64,000 bases of DNA from Chlorops oryzae (lineage: Eukaryota; Arthropoda; Insecta; Diptera; Chloropidae). Every line of letters begins with the position of its first letter. Position 1 is the stretch's first letter. The notes under the pieces are model-generated. The model made no database searches, had not been told where the DNA came from, and saw only the letters and a list, made by a program, of their open reading frames with translations. The translations under genes were made by a program, and so were the position numbers. Below, in pieces: positions 33,891 to 45,437 of the stretch. The stretch is from assembly GCA_020466095.1 (NCBI GenBank), contig CM035808.1, forward strand, positions 82,190,779 to 82,254,778, written 5' to 3'.

Positions 33891-36469
33891 TTGGCGATCC
33901 TGTGTCCAGGAGTTCTGGCTACTGGGAGAAATTGCATCCTAGAGCCCATTCCAGTACACGCGGTGTGAGCCTTCCAGTGCCCTTAAAAGTGCTAACGGAC
34001 ATTGAAAGTGCAGTGCTTGGATTATTCTCATTCGAATTAAAGTGTTTGTCTCGCTCTCGAGGCAAGGGCAAACCAAAAAGTGAGCGGAAGCGGGGTGACC
34101 AGTGCGTGTATTTGCGTCGCTTTGTGTCTACAGTTGACCGGACTCACGGCTTTTTGCACGAAAGAAAAGAGAAGACAAAGCAAATTGGACAACAAGCACA
34201 TTGGTCAGCTATATTGCAGCGCTGCTACCGTTTTTCTTTTCGGTCGCTGTAACGATCTTTCGATTTGACTTCGGAGTTGGCGTGTGAAGTGAGGCGGATT
34301 TTTCTCGCATGCGATTTATTCACTCAGAAGAATTTGAATTATTGCATACACCAGAAGAAAATTATTAGTAGGTTGCACTGGCTAGTCTTTTGAAATAAAT
34401 AAAATATTGACAACTCAATTTCGACTATTTATTTAATTTGCGTATTTGCTTAATTGATTGGTGTGCTAGCTAACCACTTTAAATAAGGCCTGAACAATTT
34501 ATAAACAATTTGAATTCCCAGATCAAGCAAATTAAACGAAGGAACGTTGGTTAGCTTTATCGCAGCGCTGCTTATTTGGGTTTTTTCGGTCGATGTTTTA
34601 ATCGTTCGATGGACATGATTTTGAGTGGAAACGTCAACGCTGCTTTCAATGGATGCATGGATTCGTGCAGATTAAGTAGGAGGTATGATGGAAATTCACA
34701 ACGATTTCTGCTAGATGACAAGATGACGGCCCTCGACTCAGTGAAGAGAAGGTTTCGAACGGCTTCCGACGACGGCTGTCTTTCCGATGTTGTCAATTCG
34801 GACGAAGTTCCAAATCTGTCGGATACTCTAGAGGAGTGTAGGTGGATTTATTACAAAGCCAAAGCCCATCTTATTGAGCTACTAGATCTCCTTAAAAACT
34901 CAGTGGATTCATTGTCTAGCATGCAATACCACACCTCTAATGTGAAAATTTCGTCACCCCCAACGAAAATCTTTCTTGGTCGCGAGCTGCCGGCGAACGT
35001 CTGCCGCCTATTTGGAAATTATCATGCACTGCGAGAGTGCTCAAATTTTTGTACATCACGATCTTCATCGATTTATCACGCAAAATAACAGATGTTATAA
35101 TTGTTTGACTGACTCCCATCGCTCGGCAAAATGTACCAGCCCCTATCGATGTGCGAAGTGTTAGAAGCGGCACCACACGCTGCTTCATGGCCATGCTCCC
35201 GCGGTACCACCAAATGATGCTTCTCCTCCGTCTTTCCAGACCCCCGGCCCGTCGACGACGAGCCACGCTGTTGCATCATCGGTCACGCCACCTACTCCAA
35301 CAGGAGCCTCGATTTCCTTCCGTCAAACCAACGCACATGTGGCTGACAGCCACACTTAGGTCCTATTGCCCTCGCGCACATCCTCCATCAGGGCGAGCGA
35401 TTTACTGTGAGAGCGCTTTTGGATCAAAGCTCTCAGCGTACCAAACAATCGCCAATATCTCTTTCTCCTCCGGTGACGACCGTCTCCACGCAGCGAGCAC
35501 TCGCGCATGTGACCAACAGCGACAATCAATTTCTCTGGCCCAACGCCCCCTCGCATGGACTCGGCCCTGCTACATCAACCAATGGTTCATCTCTCTCTTC
35601 GTCATTCCAGACGCTAGGCTCGTTGACGACGAGCAACTCCGCACAACATTCGATGATGCTTTCTCCTTCGGCCCCTACGTCCACACGACAAGCAAACACG
35701 CATTTGGCCGCCAGCCATACTAAAATACTTCTACCTACCGCCCTTGCGTATAGTTTTCACCAGGGCGAGCGATTAACTGTGAGAGCGCTCCTGGATCGAG
35801 GATCTTAGCGCACATTCCTCGACAACAACAAACAAAAACTGCTCAATCTTCCCACACTGCAAAAATTTCGCAAATTCTCTGGCATTGGCGGGCAGAAATC
35901 AACAGCGGAAAAGGAATGCGTTTTCACCTTGGCCTCTTTGCATTCTGAGTTTCAAGAGGAGGTGGCTGCCGTCGTCTTGCCAAAATTAACAAATTGGCTT
36001 CCATCATTGAGAGCAACAGATCCCATCACGTAAGAGCTACCTTCCCTGGAGCTTGCAGATCCGCACTTAATGGAACCAGGACGTATCGATTTAGTTATTG
36101 GCTTCGACATCCTCTCGCGAGTAATAGTATCAGAAATTTGACACAACGTCGGTGGCAGTCTACTTGCACAAAGTACAGTCTTCGGGTGGTGCTTGAGTGG
36201 TCCCATAACCAGCAAATCCTGTGAACCATATGCCAGCTGCGCAAACATTATGCTGCTGTTCGACCCAGGAGGAGCTTACAATTAGTGATAAAAGAGCCAA
36301 TGTATTACATTTCGGCAATACGAATTGCTCCGCGTATCACCACACGAGCATCGACGCGCGTTATTCACTTACCGTCGTCGCTCACCATGGCCTCGCCCCC
36401 TTGAATCTGTATGTAACCAGCCACGCCTTCAACTTCAAGTTTTTTTTGCGTATCGCAAGGCGGGCAGTA
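33891..36469 (+). pseudogene. Internal region of BEL deletion-derivative B/C (gag, zinc knuckle, protease; no RT-IN)
   Basis: Leader 33891-34570 parallels that of element A (6075-6470). Gag relics: TLEECRWIYYKAKAHLIELL (34830) and a zinc knuckle CYNCLTDSHRSAKC with CAKC at 35095-35160. The protease motif VRALLDQSSQRT near 35410 recurs at 35780 (VRALLDRGS) because of a tandem duplication. The following DUF1758-type region reads LPKLTNWLPS (35980), RIDLVIGFDIL and FGWCLSGPI (36180). RT, RNase H and integrase are deleted. Many stops. Any transposition would need proteins from another copy. Confidence 0.75.
35210..35815. repeat. ~370-bp tandem duplication across the protease active site
   Basis: About 35225-35445 and about 35595-35815 share CAGACxCxxGGCxCGTxGACGACGAGC, then the xxCAGGGCGAGCGATTxACTGTGAGAGCGCT block ending in the protease LLDxxS motif. 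The copies are diverged, so the duplication is not recent. Confidence 0.65.
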
Positions 36470-36990
36470 TGCCCGTTTTTGTCGCTGTCGCTACTCAGCC
36501 AGATCCCACCAGCTGCGTAAAAACGGGAAAAAGGAGCGCAGCACCCCGAGTCGAGCTGCTCGCCCTTTTTCCCGCCGGGCTCGACTGGCAACACCGGTGG
36601 GGAAAAACGGTTATTCCAAACGAACAGTTAAACGGAAAACACGTCCGCAATTTTTTCGAACTCGTTCCGATCTAACATATAAAAAAGTGAAGTGATTTAA
36701 ACCCACAAGTGTGGGCCGCGTTCGCTATTAAAATTGTCATTCTGGACTCTTTTCCAAACCAACAATATTAATAACAACAACGGCAACAACAGTAAGCCAT
36801 TAGTAAAACGGAAGCAACAGCAGCAGAAACAGCAGCAGGAACAACAACATTCACAGCAGAATCAGAAGTAGTCAACCGATCCGTCCGACGCCGCCGTCAT
36901 CAAAGGTACGTGATTTTAATTTGAGCTTAATATGAATTCCCTGTGCTCCATTTGGGTAGCAAGGCCACTGATTCTTTACGGGCCTATACA
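36470..36990 (+). repeat. 3' LTR of BEL deletion-derivative B/C
   Basis: 521 bp, TGCCCGTTTTTG...CCTATACA. Preceded by TTGCGTATCGCAA and AAGGCGGGCAGTA, the pre-LTR motif shared with element G and the 10-kb element, which marks it as the 3' LTR. AAAG|GTACGTG at 36905/36906. Confidence 0.85.
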
Positions 36991-37712
36991 CTGACGTTTC
37001 AATGATGCATGAAAGTTATCAATTATGTTGTATTTTTTGTGAAAGGTTCCATTTTTGACCTTTTTAGGCACTTTCGAAACAACCAAAAAAACAACCATGA
37101 TTATATGTACGTATGTTAAGCGCGAAATTTGCTAAGAAAATATCCGAGGGCAACATACATATACTTTTACAATGTATGAACTACATTCGTAAATATAGCT
37201 TGTTATTTACTACGTTAATGCGGCAGCAACACATGATTCAAATAAATAATGTTATAAATGAGTAACCGTTTATGCGAAATATTTTCATCACAATTTAAGA
37301 CGCACCTAGCTGTCACGGTAAAAAATGTGTTTACACATGGCAGCTTTAAAATCCAGTTCTTTGTCCTTTTGCCGTTCTTTTATATTGACATTTGATCCAT
37401 ATGTGAGGGCGCTGTTTGAGAGTAATTGGCGAGGAATACTATCAACAGCACAATCGCAATCGTACGTTAGTAACCAAATTAATTGGTTGAAATAAATTCC
37501 GTGATATTGACAACGGTAAATATTAACTTGACAAATTTCATAAAGGTAAAATACCCACTCGAAAAATTTCGAGTTGGTACAGCTATCCCAAGAAAATGGC
37601 GTTCTGCTCTGCCTGATAAGAACTTTTTAAAAGAGAATATATCCTTAAATGTAATGGGACTTGTAATCCGATAGATAAATAAGTTAAGATGAAATGAGAC
37701 TAAAATACTTAC
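36991..37712. other. Non-coding stretch between BEL B/C and the Ig exon
   Basis: No gene pattern. A 63-codon frame at 37483-37674 has no family signature. It probably belongs to the intron downstream of the exon at 37713. Confidence 0.45.
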
Positions 37713-37921
37713 CTATAACAGACACATTTATTCTACTGTTGCGAGTCTGAGATTTTATAAAATCCACGCGGCATCTATAAATTCCCGAATCGTCCTTTTG
37801 TATATTTCTTATCAGAAGTTTTTTGAAAGGCTTGTCAAAAGCCAATGAAGCTCTGTCTCCAAATGTAAAGGGGTCGGACCACCGTTTTGGGAGTTGGCCA
37901 AGCCAGGGGCGGTTATCGAAA
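37713..37921 (-). CDS. Single exon of an immunoglobulin-domain gene, Sidestep-family-like
   Basis: On the minus strand a 209-bp block is bounded by TTTCATTTCAG| (acceptor, pyrimidine-rich) and TATAG|GTAAGT (donor). It stays open through 69 whole codons with one base of split codon at each end. The translation has FDNRPWLGQLPKRWSDP, FGDRAS, LLIRNIQKDDSG, then IYRCRVDF and SQTRNSRINVSVI. DxGxYxCxV is the F-strand signature of an Ig V-type domain, and WSDP...FGDRA...YRCRVDF...TRNSRxNxxVI resembles the first Ig domain of the Sidestep adhesion proteins (Beat receptors). Other exons are not in view; they are presumably separated by transposon-filled introns. It is the only host coding sequence I can support. 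The paralogue is not determined. Confidence 0.75.
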
Positions 37922-38032
37922 CTGAAATGAAAGCAGATTGTAAGCCACTCAACCTCTAAGTTTATAAGTTTGAAAATTCAAATTTTTTTTTCTTATTCCT
38001 TGGATTTGAGTTGTGTTAACAATTTGGCTTAA

Positions 38033-39553
38033 TTTTACTTTAGTGACATATGGGGGATTTGGCCTTTTTTTGGCAAGTATACGTAAAACACCCTCCTGAG
38101 CCCGAATATGCAAGCCGTTTTTGGGGGTCACGTATGTTTTAGCAGATATCGCAATTTAAAGTTTGAATGAAAACACTAATGAAATTGACTGACAGCAAAA
38201 GCGCTACCAGAGTAGCGAGTAAGTAGTTCTTGTGTGAACTATAGAATTAAAGACTATTAAAAACATATTTAATGTGATTCGAATAAAAAAAATAAATAAA
38301 ATAAAAAATTTAGAAAATATGAAAAAAATGTTGAGAAAATAGAAAAAAATTAGAGCAAAATGGAAAAAAAGAAAAAAAAAATGGGGAAATTAAAAAAATA
38401 TAAAAATAGGGAAATATAAAAAAAAAATATGTCCAACTTATCGCTTTCACAATTTCAACTCTTTGTTCACTTTTTGGTGGTCCTGAAAAGGACCATTTGG
38501 TGGGTTACTCCCTCGCCGATCCAAAATTCTAATTTCAATTTCCCTCTTCATCACCATTAATTTCAATGGCGTAGCTAGAGTCGGATTCGTCTTCTGAAAG
38601 GTGCCGCTTCCATACGGGTTGGTTCATTTCTGCAGCTTCCTTAAAGAATCCCACAATCGGATCCAATTTTTTTCTCTAGACCAGAGGTGGGAAATGTGAA
38701 TGTATGCAATTTTTGCGATTGTATTGGATACGCCTAAAAGCCCTTTTGTTGATAATTCGGCAAACAACTGATTGTCAGATGCGAGCAGGGCTGCCAATTA
38801 AAGAAGTCGCTAAACAAACGAAAATTCCTTTAAACTAGCCAACTTTTTTCTCCAACTGGCGAATTAATAGCCAACATTACCATTACGGCTCACATGACTT
38901 CTACAAGTTATATTTTCAAGCTAACTGCCTCAATTTAAACATTCATGCAATCAGAGTATATACCATGACCTCCCTTCATTTCCCTTTTTTTTTTAAATCC
39001 TTTCGTTGGTTTTTTGATTTCGGAAAATTTGGAAAAGGAGTTTTTAATAATTTTAAGTGGTTTTTTTCTCGGCAAAACATGGCACCACTAAGCAAAAACC
39101 GGACTGTACCGTATGTGGGAAAGAAGCTCATCATGCGTACTTGTGAAAGCTCTTCGGTCGCAAGCTCAAGGCGTGCCCACCACTGCTCTAGAACCATGCA
39201 AAAACATGAATTTCGCCAAATTACCTCGAAAAAATGACTTTTTCCGAGAATAATTTGGCAAAAATGCTTTCGCATGCCGCCACATCGATTCAATGGTATT
39301 TGTGTGCGTCTATACTTTATTTTAATTGTATTTTTTGCTTCATTAATACATCTTTCATCTTTCAAATCCAAATTAAATAGTCTGGCAACGCCACAAATGT
39401 CAAAATAATCTACAAATTCGTGCTCTTTTTCAGAAATGTTTAAATTGCTATATCTCTTAACCCATACGCGACCCCCAAAACTGGATTGCGGATTCGGATT
39501 CAGAGGGTCATTTAACATATAGTGACAAAACCCCGTATGTCATTAAAGTAAAA
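38033..39553 (-). mobile_element. DNA-transposon relic with inverted ends next to the Ig exon
   Basis: TTTTACTTTAGTGACATAYGGGG-like ends face each other at 38033-38055 and 39531-39553 (TTTTACTTTAATGACATA on the other strand). Inside, a minus-strand frame 39518-38976 (180 codons) and an acidic C-terminal-looking peptide (WKRHLSEDESDSSYAIEI, ending near 38530) suggest a decayed transposase I cannot classify. 38280-38430 is A-rich low complexity. I see no clean target duplication. Confidence 0.4.
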
Positions 39554-40059
39554 TTTTTCTACGCAATAATATACTAATTAAAAAATAGGAAAGCTCTAAA
39601 TATGCTGACAGAAGCTCTGGAAAGACCGTTCGTTGTACCAAAAGTTATTTTTGCATATGTAATTGGAAAAGAAAGGTGCCTAGGTTGTGTGCAGGGGCGG
39701 TTTGGCACGGTGGCTTAAGGCGGGCTAGCTCGCCGTTTGGGGTGGGGCCTTGCCACACCGCACAGCAACCTCTCTCCAATTAAACATGAGATTGTCGTGC
39801 CAGTTGGGGTTCAAAGATGATAGCTGAAAAAAAAAAAATTGGGTTATACAAACACCTACAGTCCGAAACAAGAAAAATTCATACTCCTAATTGCTAACTT
39901 AAGTTTCGCCACACTCATTCTACCCAAACACTCCGAACACGCACTACTCATACCACCCTCATTCATAATTCTATCATACTGCTACCTGTGAAGACAAAAA
40001 GGCCCACCCCTCATGTTCTCCGCCTACCGTCACTGTCCTGAGTCTGGAGCGGCCTTCCC

Positions 40060-40127
40060 ACTGTGGACATTTCTGCGGTCCACAGTCCATGAGCACGCTT
40101 TGCTCCGGCTACAGTTGTAGCGTGCTC
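40060..40127. repeat. Two consecutive perfect hairpins
   Basis: ACTGTGGAC (40060-40068) pairs with GTCCACAGT (40078-40086) across a 9-nt loop. GAGCACGC (40091-40098) pairs with GCGTGCTC (40120-40127), and CTACAGTTGTAG inside the latter is itself palindromic. Confidence 0.6.
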
Positions 40128-40722
40128 CCCTTGGTACTGTACTTTTTGTTCGTCCTAATTAAGTTCTAGTTCGCTTGTCCATGTTTCGTATAAAAAAAAG
40201 GGGCCCAAAGTTACCCTGAAACGGGCTCTAAAGAGGCTTCTTACTTCAGCCTTCCATTTTTAGCAATTTCTTCCACCCCCTTTTATGGGAGAAAAAAAAG
40301 GCATCATTTAAAAATCACGCAAAAAAAATTTCTTTTATTCATAAATTCTTTTTTTTTTTTTTTTGTTCTTATTAGTGAAATATTTATATATATTTACAGA
40401 AAGGTCTTGTAATATAGATTGTGTAAGCATGTAACATTAATAAAATAATATTGAGAAGAAGAAATGAGAGAAAAAAAAGGAAACGGAACATCGGATGATG
40501 ACACTATGTCACTCATTTGTTGTTTCTTCCGTGTATCGTTCTTCAATATTTCGTATGAAAAAAAAAAATTAGGAATGAAAGTTCAAAAAGAGAGAGAAAA
40601 AAATTTGATTTTTTTATTTAATTTTTAAACTCTGCCTACAAAATAAAAATTCTTACTGTTTCACCCATTGGCAATTGTCCGTCTATATGTATTATTACAA
40701 AAAAAAGGTCTGTCAAAAAGTA

Positions 40723-40887
40723 AGCTTCGAGGTAAACCCTTGGCTTGGCTGGTTGATGTTCGACTTAAACCCTTGCATCAAAAATTTTCTGTATATAGTA
40801 CGGCAAGGAAATCTGTCCAAAAAAATGAGGAAGCTTCGAGTTAAACCCTTGGCTAATAGTTGATGTTCGAGTTAAACCCTTGCATCG
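40723..40887. repeat. Imperfect direct repeat with four TTCGA(G/C)TTAAACCCTTG-type units
   Basis: AAGCTTCGAGxTAAACCCTTGGCT...GTTGATGTTCGAxTTAAACCCTTGCATC occurs at 40723-40788 and again at 40832-40887, so the core is present four times. Confidence 0.7.
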
Positions 40888-42189
40888 ACTGACTCCTATG
40901 GAATTGCAGCATTCCTTTTATACGTTTTTGACAGCATTGTCGTATATGGAGATTTGAAAAAAATATCAACAATCCTAGGTATTTATAACGGAATGATCCT
41001 GATCAAAACAAAAATCATCCGATATCATCTGGTTGAAGCTTGGTTATATGTCTATTCGCCACAGTCCATTTGCCATTGCCTTACATTATTTTGTCCTATT
41101 TCTGTATTTGGAGCTATTGAGAGTATTGTAGATTCAAGGAGAATAATCAATGTAATGGGAATATCCCTAGAATTTCCTGTATCTTTTAAATTTTTCAATT
41201 TAAATTTCGATTTGAATCCAAAAGCTCTAAAAATGCAACCCTGCTGGAAGTTTTCCCACCACACAGCTGTATATTATCTAGACACTATCTGTCTCTTTCT
41301 ATTGCTTCCAACTATCCGTCAAAAATGACAGTTCCCATTGTTTTGTTTACGAAAATGTTTACTATTAATTTCTATTAATATTTCTTATTCTTTTCTTTCT
41401 TTCAGCTATTTGGACAGACAACGAGAAAAGGACTAATAAAGCCCGATCACAGTCCAAGGATTACTCACGGCCAGGTATTCCTTTCAGTTCTTAGTGTTTA
41501 ACTTTTTTCTCCTTTCTTTTTAATTTGTGAATGTCTACATTGTGATATTTGCATGGAAAAACCCAACGAAACTGCTTTACATGAAAGTATCACAATGGTG
41601 GGATTTCCTTTTTATTAACCTTTTTGAGTTTTACTTGCCGATCTTCTTCGATCCTCATCATTCCTTCTTCTTCTTTTTAGTTTGCATAATACTGACTGTG
41701 CCAATTGGCAGGCAGGGGTTTTCAGCTTTTTATGACAGACCATGGAGGGTCGCTGTTTGAATTCTTTTGTTAAAGGTAAGGTGATTCAAAAAAGTTCGTG
41801 TTTGTGAATAATCATTAGTGTAGAAGTCAGTTTTAGTATAGCGGAATATTTACAATTCATTTTTCCCCTTTTTTTTCCTTCGTCTTCGGGTTATATACCT
41901 CGATCATATCGGCTGGGAGTAATTTTTATTTGTTGATCATACTCGCCCTTTGGATCCTCTTAGCATGAATTCGCTTATTGATTAGAGCACACTTTTTTTC
42001 CGTGGAGCTCATAATTTTTGTGTCTTTCTAGGAGTAGATTAAGGTGTGATATTATGTATGTATATGTGTATATGTATTCGTGGCGTGTATATATGTTCAT
42101 GAAGTGTAGATGTGTTTGTCAGTGGTACGTATTTACTTGATTAGGTCGTCACTTGCCATATGTAGAAACACTAAGAATTTTTTTTTTTA

Positions 42190-43640
42190 ATTTTTAATTT
42201 TTTTATTGATATATATTTCTTTGTTTGAGCTTGAGGTCATATTTTCGTTTTTATTTTAAACCTTTTTTTTCTCCTTTCAACCAATATTTCGTCTTCCATC
42301 CGAAGACATCATCAGGGTTTTATTTTTCCTACACTGTAATAAAACATTAATTTATATAAACATGTATACATTACACATAAAACATTTTCAATAACACTCA
42401 CTGAATTTAAATTACATTTTGCTTAGAAAATTTATGTTTAAACAATATTCCAAAAAAATAATTTTTGTAATTGTTTTTGTCCACCTGTAGGTCAGTGCCT
42501 ATCTACGTCATTCTCCTTACTTTTTTTTCTTTTTGTCCCTTTCAATTTTCTTTATCAAATGTCTGTATATGTGTGCGATATTTTCGGTGTCACTTTTGTA
42601 ATTAATTCTCTTCTCTATTGGTATGTTGTTTATGTGGAGCATCTCCAGTGTTAGTCTATTGTTGTGTTTTCTCTCTCTTTGTAAGATTCTCACTGTATCG
42701 AACTGTGGTATGTGATCGCTTTCTTTACAGTGGGATGCGAGTGCTGTTTTTTGGTTATTATTATCCTTTTTATTCTTGATGTCTGATTTATGTCCTGCTA
42801 TCCGCGTTTTTAGTTTGTTTTTTGTTGTTCCCACATAAATTTTGTCACAGTTTTCACCCACTTTTCCCCCGCATTTGATTTCGTATATTACGTTGTCCTT
42901 TTCCATTTTGTCAAGTTTGCTTTTCGTGTTCGTGAAAAACCTCTTGATAGTGTTGTCCATTCTGAAAGCTAATTTTACTTTTTGTTCGTTGTGTAATTTT
43001 CCATGTTCAATTATTTCTGATAGTCCTGGGATGTATGTCATTGCTTTATATATTTTGGGTGTGTTGCTTGAGTTTTGTTTATTTTTGTTCTTGTTTTTGA
43101 ATTTTTTGATAAGTCTCGTAATAATGTTTTTGGGAAAATTGTTGTCCATTAGTATTATACGTATCGTTTTTTCTTTTTCTTTGTGGAAAATTTTGTAACT
43201 TATTGTAAGAACACTTCTTATAAAATTATTCGCAGTGTTGTATATAATTCTTTTTGGGTGTTTGGAGAAGAAATTTATCAATCGTCCCGTTGCTGTTGGT
43301 TTCTGATACCAGTCTGTTTTGATGATGTTGTCCTTTTTTCTTACTTTTGCGTCAAGATATGGTAATGTCTCCTTTTTCTCCTTCCCGATGGTGAATTTGA
43401 TATCCTGGTGGTAGCTGTTTAATATTCTGAGTGTTTCTTCTACAGAGTCCTTTTTGACAATTGCGAAAATATCATCCACGTATTTCGTCAATATTCTCGG
43501 CTTGTGCTCCATTATGTTTGTACATATTTTAAGTAGATCCTCCATCAGAATGTCCGCTATGACTGGTGACGCCGGTGAGCCCATAGGCAGCCCTTTTTGT
43601 TGATTGTAAAATTTGTCCTTATATTTAAAATAGCGGTAAA
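42190..43640 (-). mobile_element. Penelope-like element family 2, 5'-truncated copy with intact RT palm-thumb and GIY-YIG endonuclease
   Basis: 355 codons open from 43584 to 42517 on the minus strand, and homology starts farther up at about 43640 (KGLPMGSPASPV). Domains in order: GSPASPVIADILMEDLL, the catalytic KYVDDIFAIV, WYQKPTATGRLINFFSKHPKR, then a GIY-YIG-type endonuclease (DKIYVGTTKNKLKTRIAGH, ALASHCKESDHIPQFD, ERKHNNRLTLEMLHI). RT copies element RNA, and the GIY-YIG nuclease nicks the target. The missing 5' third makes it a dead-on-arrival copy. A hammerhead motif lies in its 3' region at about 42300. It is head-to-head with the next copy at about 43640. Confidence 0.9.
42279..42320 (-). 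ncRNA. Hammerhead ribozyme-like motif (Penelope-like family 2)
   Basis: On the minus strand: AACC, CTGATGA (42309-42315), stem II GTCTTC-ggat-GGAAGAC, GAAA, then TATT and GGTT. Stem I pairs AACC with GGTT. A and U after GAA could form a two-base stem III (AUAU palindrome) before an AUU cleavage triplet. The core is complete. Confidence 0.7.
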
Positions 43641-44420
43641 ATTAGCTGTTAGAATGGACAACACTATCAAGAGGTTTTTCAAGAACACGAAAAGCAAAAT
43701 TGACAAAACGGCAAAGGACAACGTAATATACAAAATCAAATGCGAAGGAAAAGTGGGTGAAAACTGTGACAAAATTTATGTAGGAACAACAAAAAACAAA
43801 CTAAAAACGCGGATAGCAGGACATAAATCAGACATCAAGAATAAAAAGGATAATAATAACCAAAACACAGCACTCGCATCCCACTGTAAAGAAAACGATC
43901 ACATACCACAGTTCGATACAGTGAGAATCTTACAAAGAGAGAGAAAACACAACAATAGACTAACACTGGAGATGCTCCACATAAACAACATACCAATACA
44001 GAAGAAAATTAATTACAAAAGTGTCACCGAAAATATCGCACACATATACAGACATTTGATAAAGAAAACTGAAAGGGACAAAAAGAAAAAAAAAGTAAGG
44101 CGAATGACGTGGATAGGCACTGACCTACAGGTGGACAAAAACAAACACAAAAATGATATTTTTTTGGAATATTGTTTAAACATAAATTTTCTAAGCAAAA
44201 TGTAATTTAAATTCAGTGAGTGTTATTGAAATTGTTTTATGTGTAATGTATATATGTTTATATAAATTAATGTTTTATTACAGTGTAGGAAAAATAAAAC
44301 CCTGATGTCTTCGAATGGAAGACGAAATATTGGTTGAAAGGAAAAAAAAGGTTTAAAATAAAAACGAAAATATGACCTCAAGCTCAAACAAAGAAATATA
44401 TATCAATAAATGATAAAAAG
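43640..44420 (+). mobile_element. Penelope-like element family 2, second copy (endonuclease part only), inverted
   Basis: Frame 43597-44205 aligns from VKLAVRMDNTIKRFFKNT through IYVGTTKNKLKTRIAGH to the C-terminus with the minus-strand neighbour, differing at scattered residues. It lacks all of RT. The 3' region to about 44410 mirrors 42190-42420. Head-to-head truncated copies are a known outcome of target-primed reverse transcription in this class. Confidence 0.85.
44297..44336 (+). ncRNA. Hammerhead relic with a 3-nt core deletion
   Basis: Counterpart of 42279-42320, but the core reads CTGATGTCTTC where the intact copy has CTGATGATGTCTTC. The essential A of CUGAUGA is lost while stem II (GTCTTC/GAAGAC), GAAA and stem I remain. 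Predicted inactive. Confidence 0.6.
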
Positions 44421-45286
44421 GTCGAAAAACAAAAGTAAAATTAATTTATTTTTTTTATTTCTTATTTTTTAAATATAAAAAAAAAAAATTCATATTGTAC
44501 CCTTTTTCTTTCTATTCTCTTATTGAACTTTTTTTACCCACATTTTTCTTTTCCTTACAGGCATGTCGCGTAACACATACTAAGCAATCGATATGAGATA
44601 AGATTCGAGCACATTATTGTTTATTTGAAAGGGTTATTGCCGAGTTTTCAAAAATGCCACTTTATACGTTTGGTTGAAGTGCATTGTGTAGTCATCGACG
44701 CAAGTCTGCCGCGCTTATGCTTACGCAGGGTATGTTCAGTTTGAATGTCACAACTCCGTTAGTGTCATCAACCGCACAGGATAGGTATTTGAGCTTATAA
44801 TGGGACGCTAAAGGGCCCATATATCAAAAACATGTAACACCTTTTTGTCTTTGGTAAAAATCTTAACAATAGATATTTAACATAATTCTAGTAATATTTA
44901 CTCATGCAACTATTATTTTTTACTTTATTAGTATACATTTTAGTGATTGAATTGAATTTTGCTATTGTTATATTAAAAAATGTTTGTAGGAACTGTGTAT
45001 GATTGCTAGTTGAATCTAAAAAGTGTTCGGCGACAAATTTAAATATACAACATTGCGTTTAATTGGATCAATTTGTTAACAGTAGAAAATTGATGTTACA
45101 ACAAACGAGTGACAAAGTTAATTTCAATACATTTTTATTTTATCGTCGGGGTTCCAACCTTTTTCCTTTTATCGTCGGGGTTCAAACCTTTTTCCTTTTT
45201 CGGTAGATCAACATGCAAAGGTTTCCAACTTATATGTTCTTGGAGATGAGCAGGTATGTATGGTGGTCTTGACTTCTAGATCGCAC
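44421..45286. other. Non-coding stretch; may include the 3' LTR of BEL F
   Basis: No gene. On the minus strand AAGGGGCCGGCA (45288-45299) followed by TGTGCGA (45287 down) looks like a polypurine tract/LTR start for BEL F, so the LTR would occupy part of this region. Its far end is not resolved. A 30-bp unit containing TTTATCGTCGGGGTTC is tandemly repeated at about 45138-45198. Confidence 0.4.
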
Positions 45287-45437
45287 ATGCCGGCCCCTTA
45301 TGCTGAAACAGCATGATGTTTGCTGGAAAGAAAGTGAGAAAGCAAACTTATCCATATTGGGATGATCAATGCTGGAGGGTATTATGACAGTAAGTGAGCA
45401 AATGTCATTGTAAATAAAATGGCTTTGAATATGGACA

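Larger units (their letters stand above)
39554..42190. other. Non-coding stretch with hairpins and short repeats
   Basis: No gene is supported. It contains two adjacent perfect hairpins at 40060-40127 and the repeat at 40723-40887. 40300-40620 is A/T-rich. A 69-nt block at 41406-41475 is flanked by CAG and |GT and is open in one frame, but it is too short to call an exon. Confidence 0.4.

Noticed and set aside
33368..36995. Exact target-site duplication for BEL B/C
   Set aside because: CTAGC and CTGAC match at only three of five positions, so I do not claim it.
38976..39518. 180-codon minus-strand ORF as a host gene
   Set aside because: Lies between inverted transposon ends and lacks a known domain; a decayed transposase is more likely.
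39660..39830. tRNA-like or SINE head around GGCACGGTGGCTTAAGGCGG
   Set aside because: No convincing box B or cloverleaf and no A-tail at a fitting distance.
41406..41475. A 69-nt block with CAG before and GT after, open in one frame
   Set aside because: Too short, no recognisable domain and on the opposite strand from the Ig exon. Such sites occur by chance.
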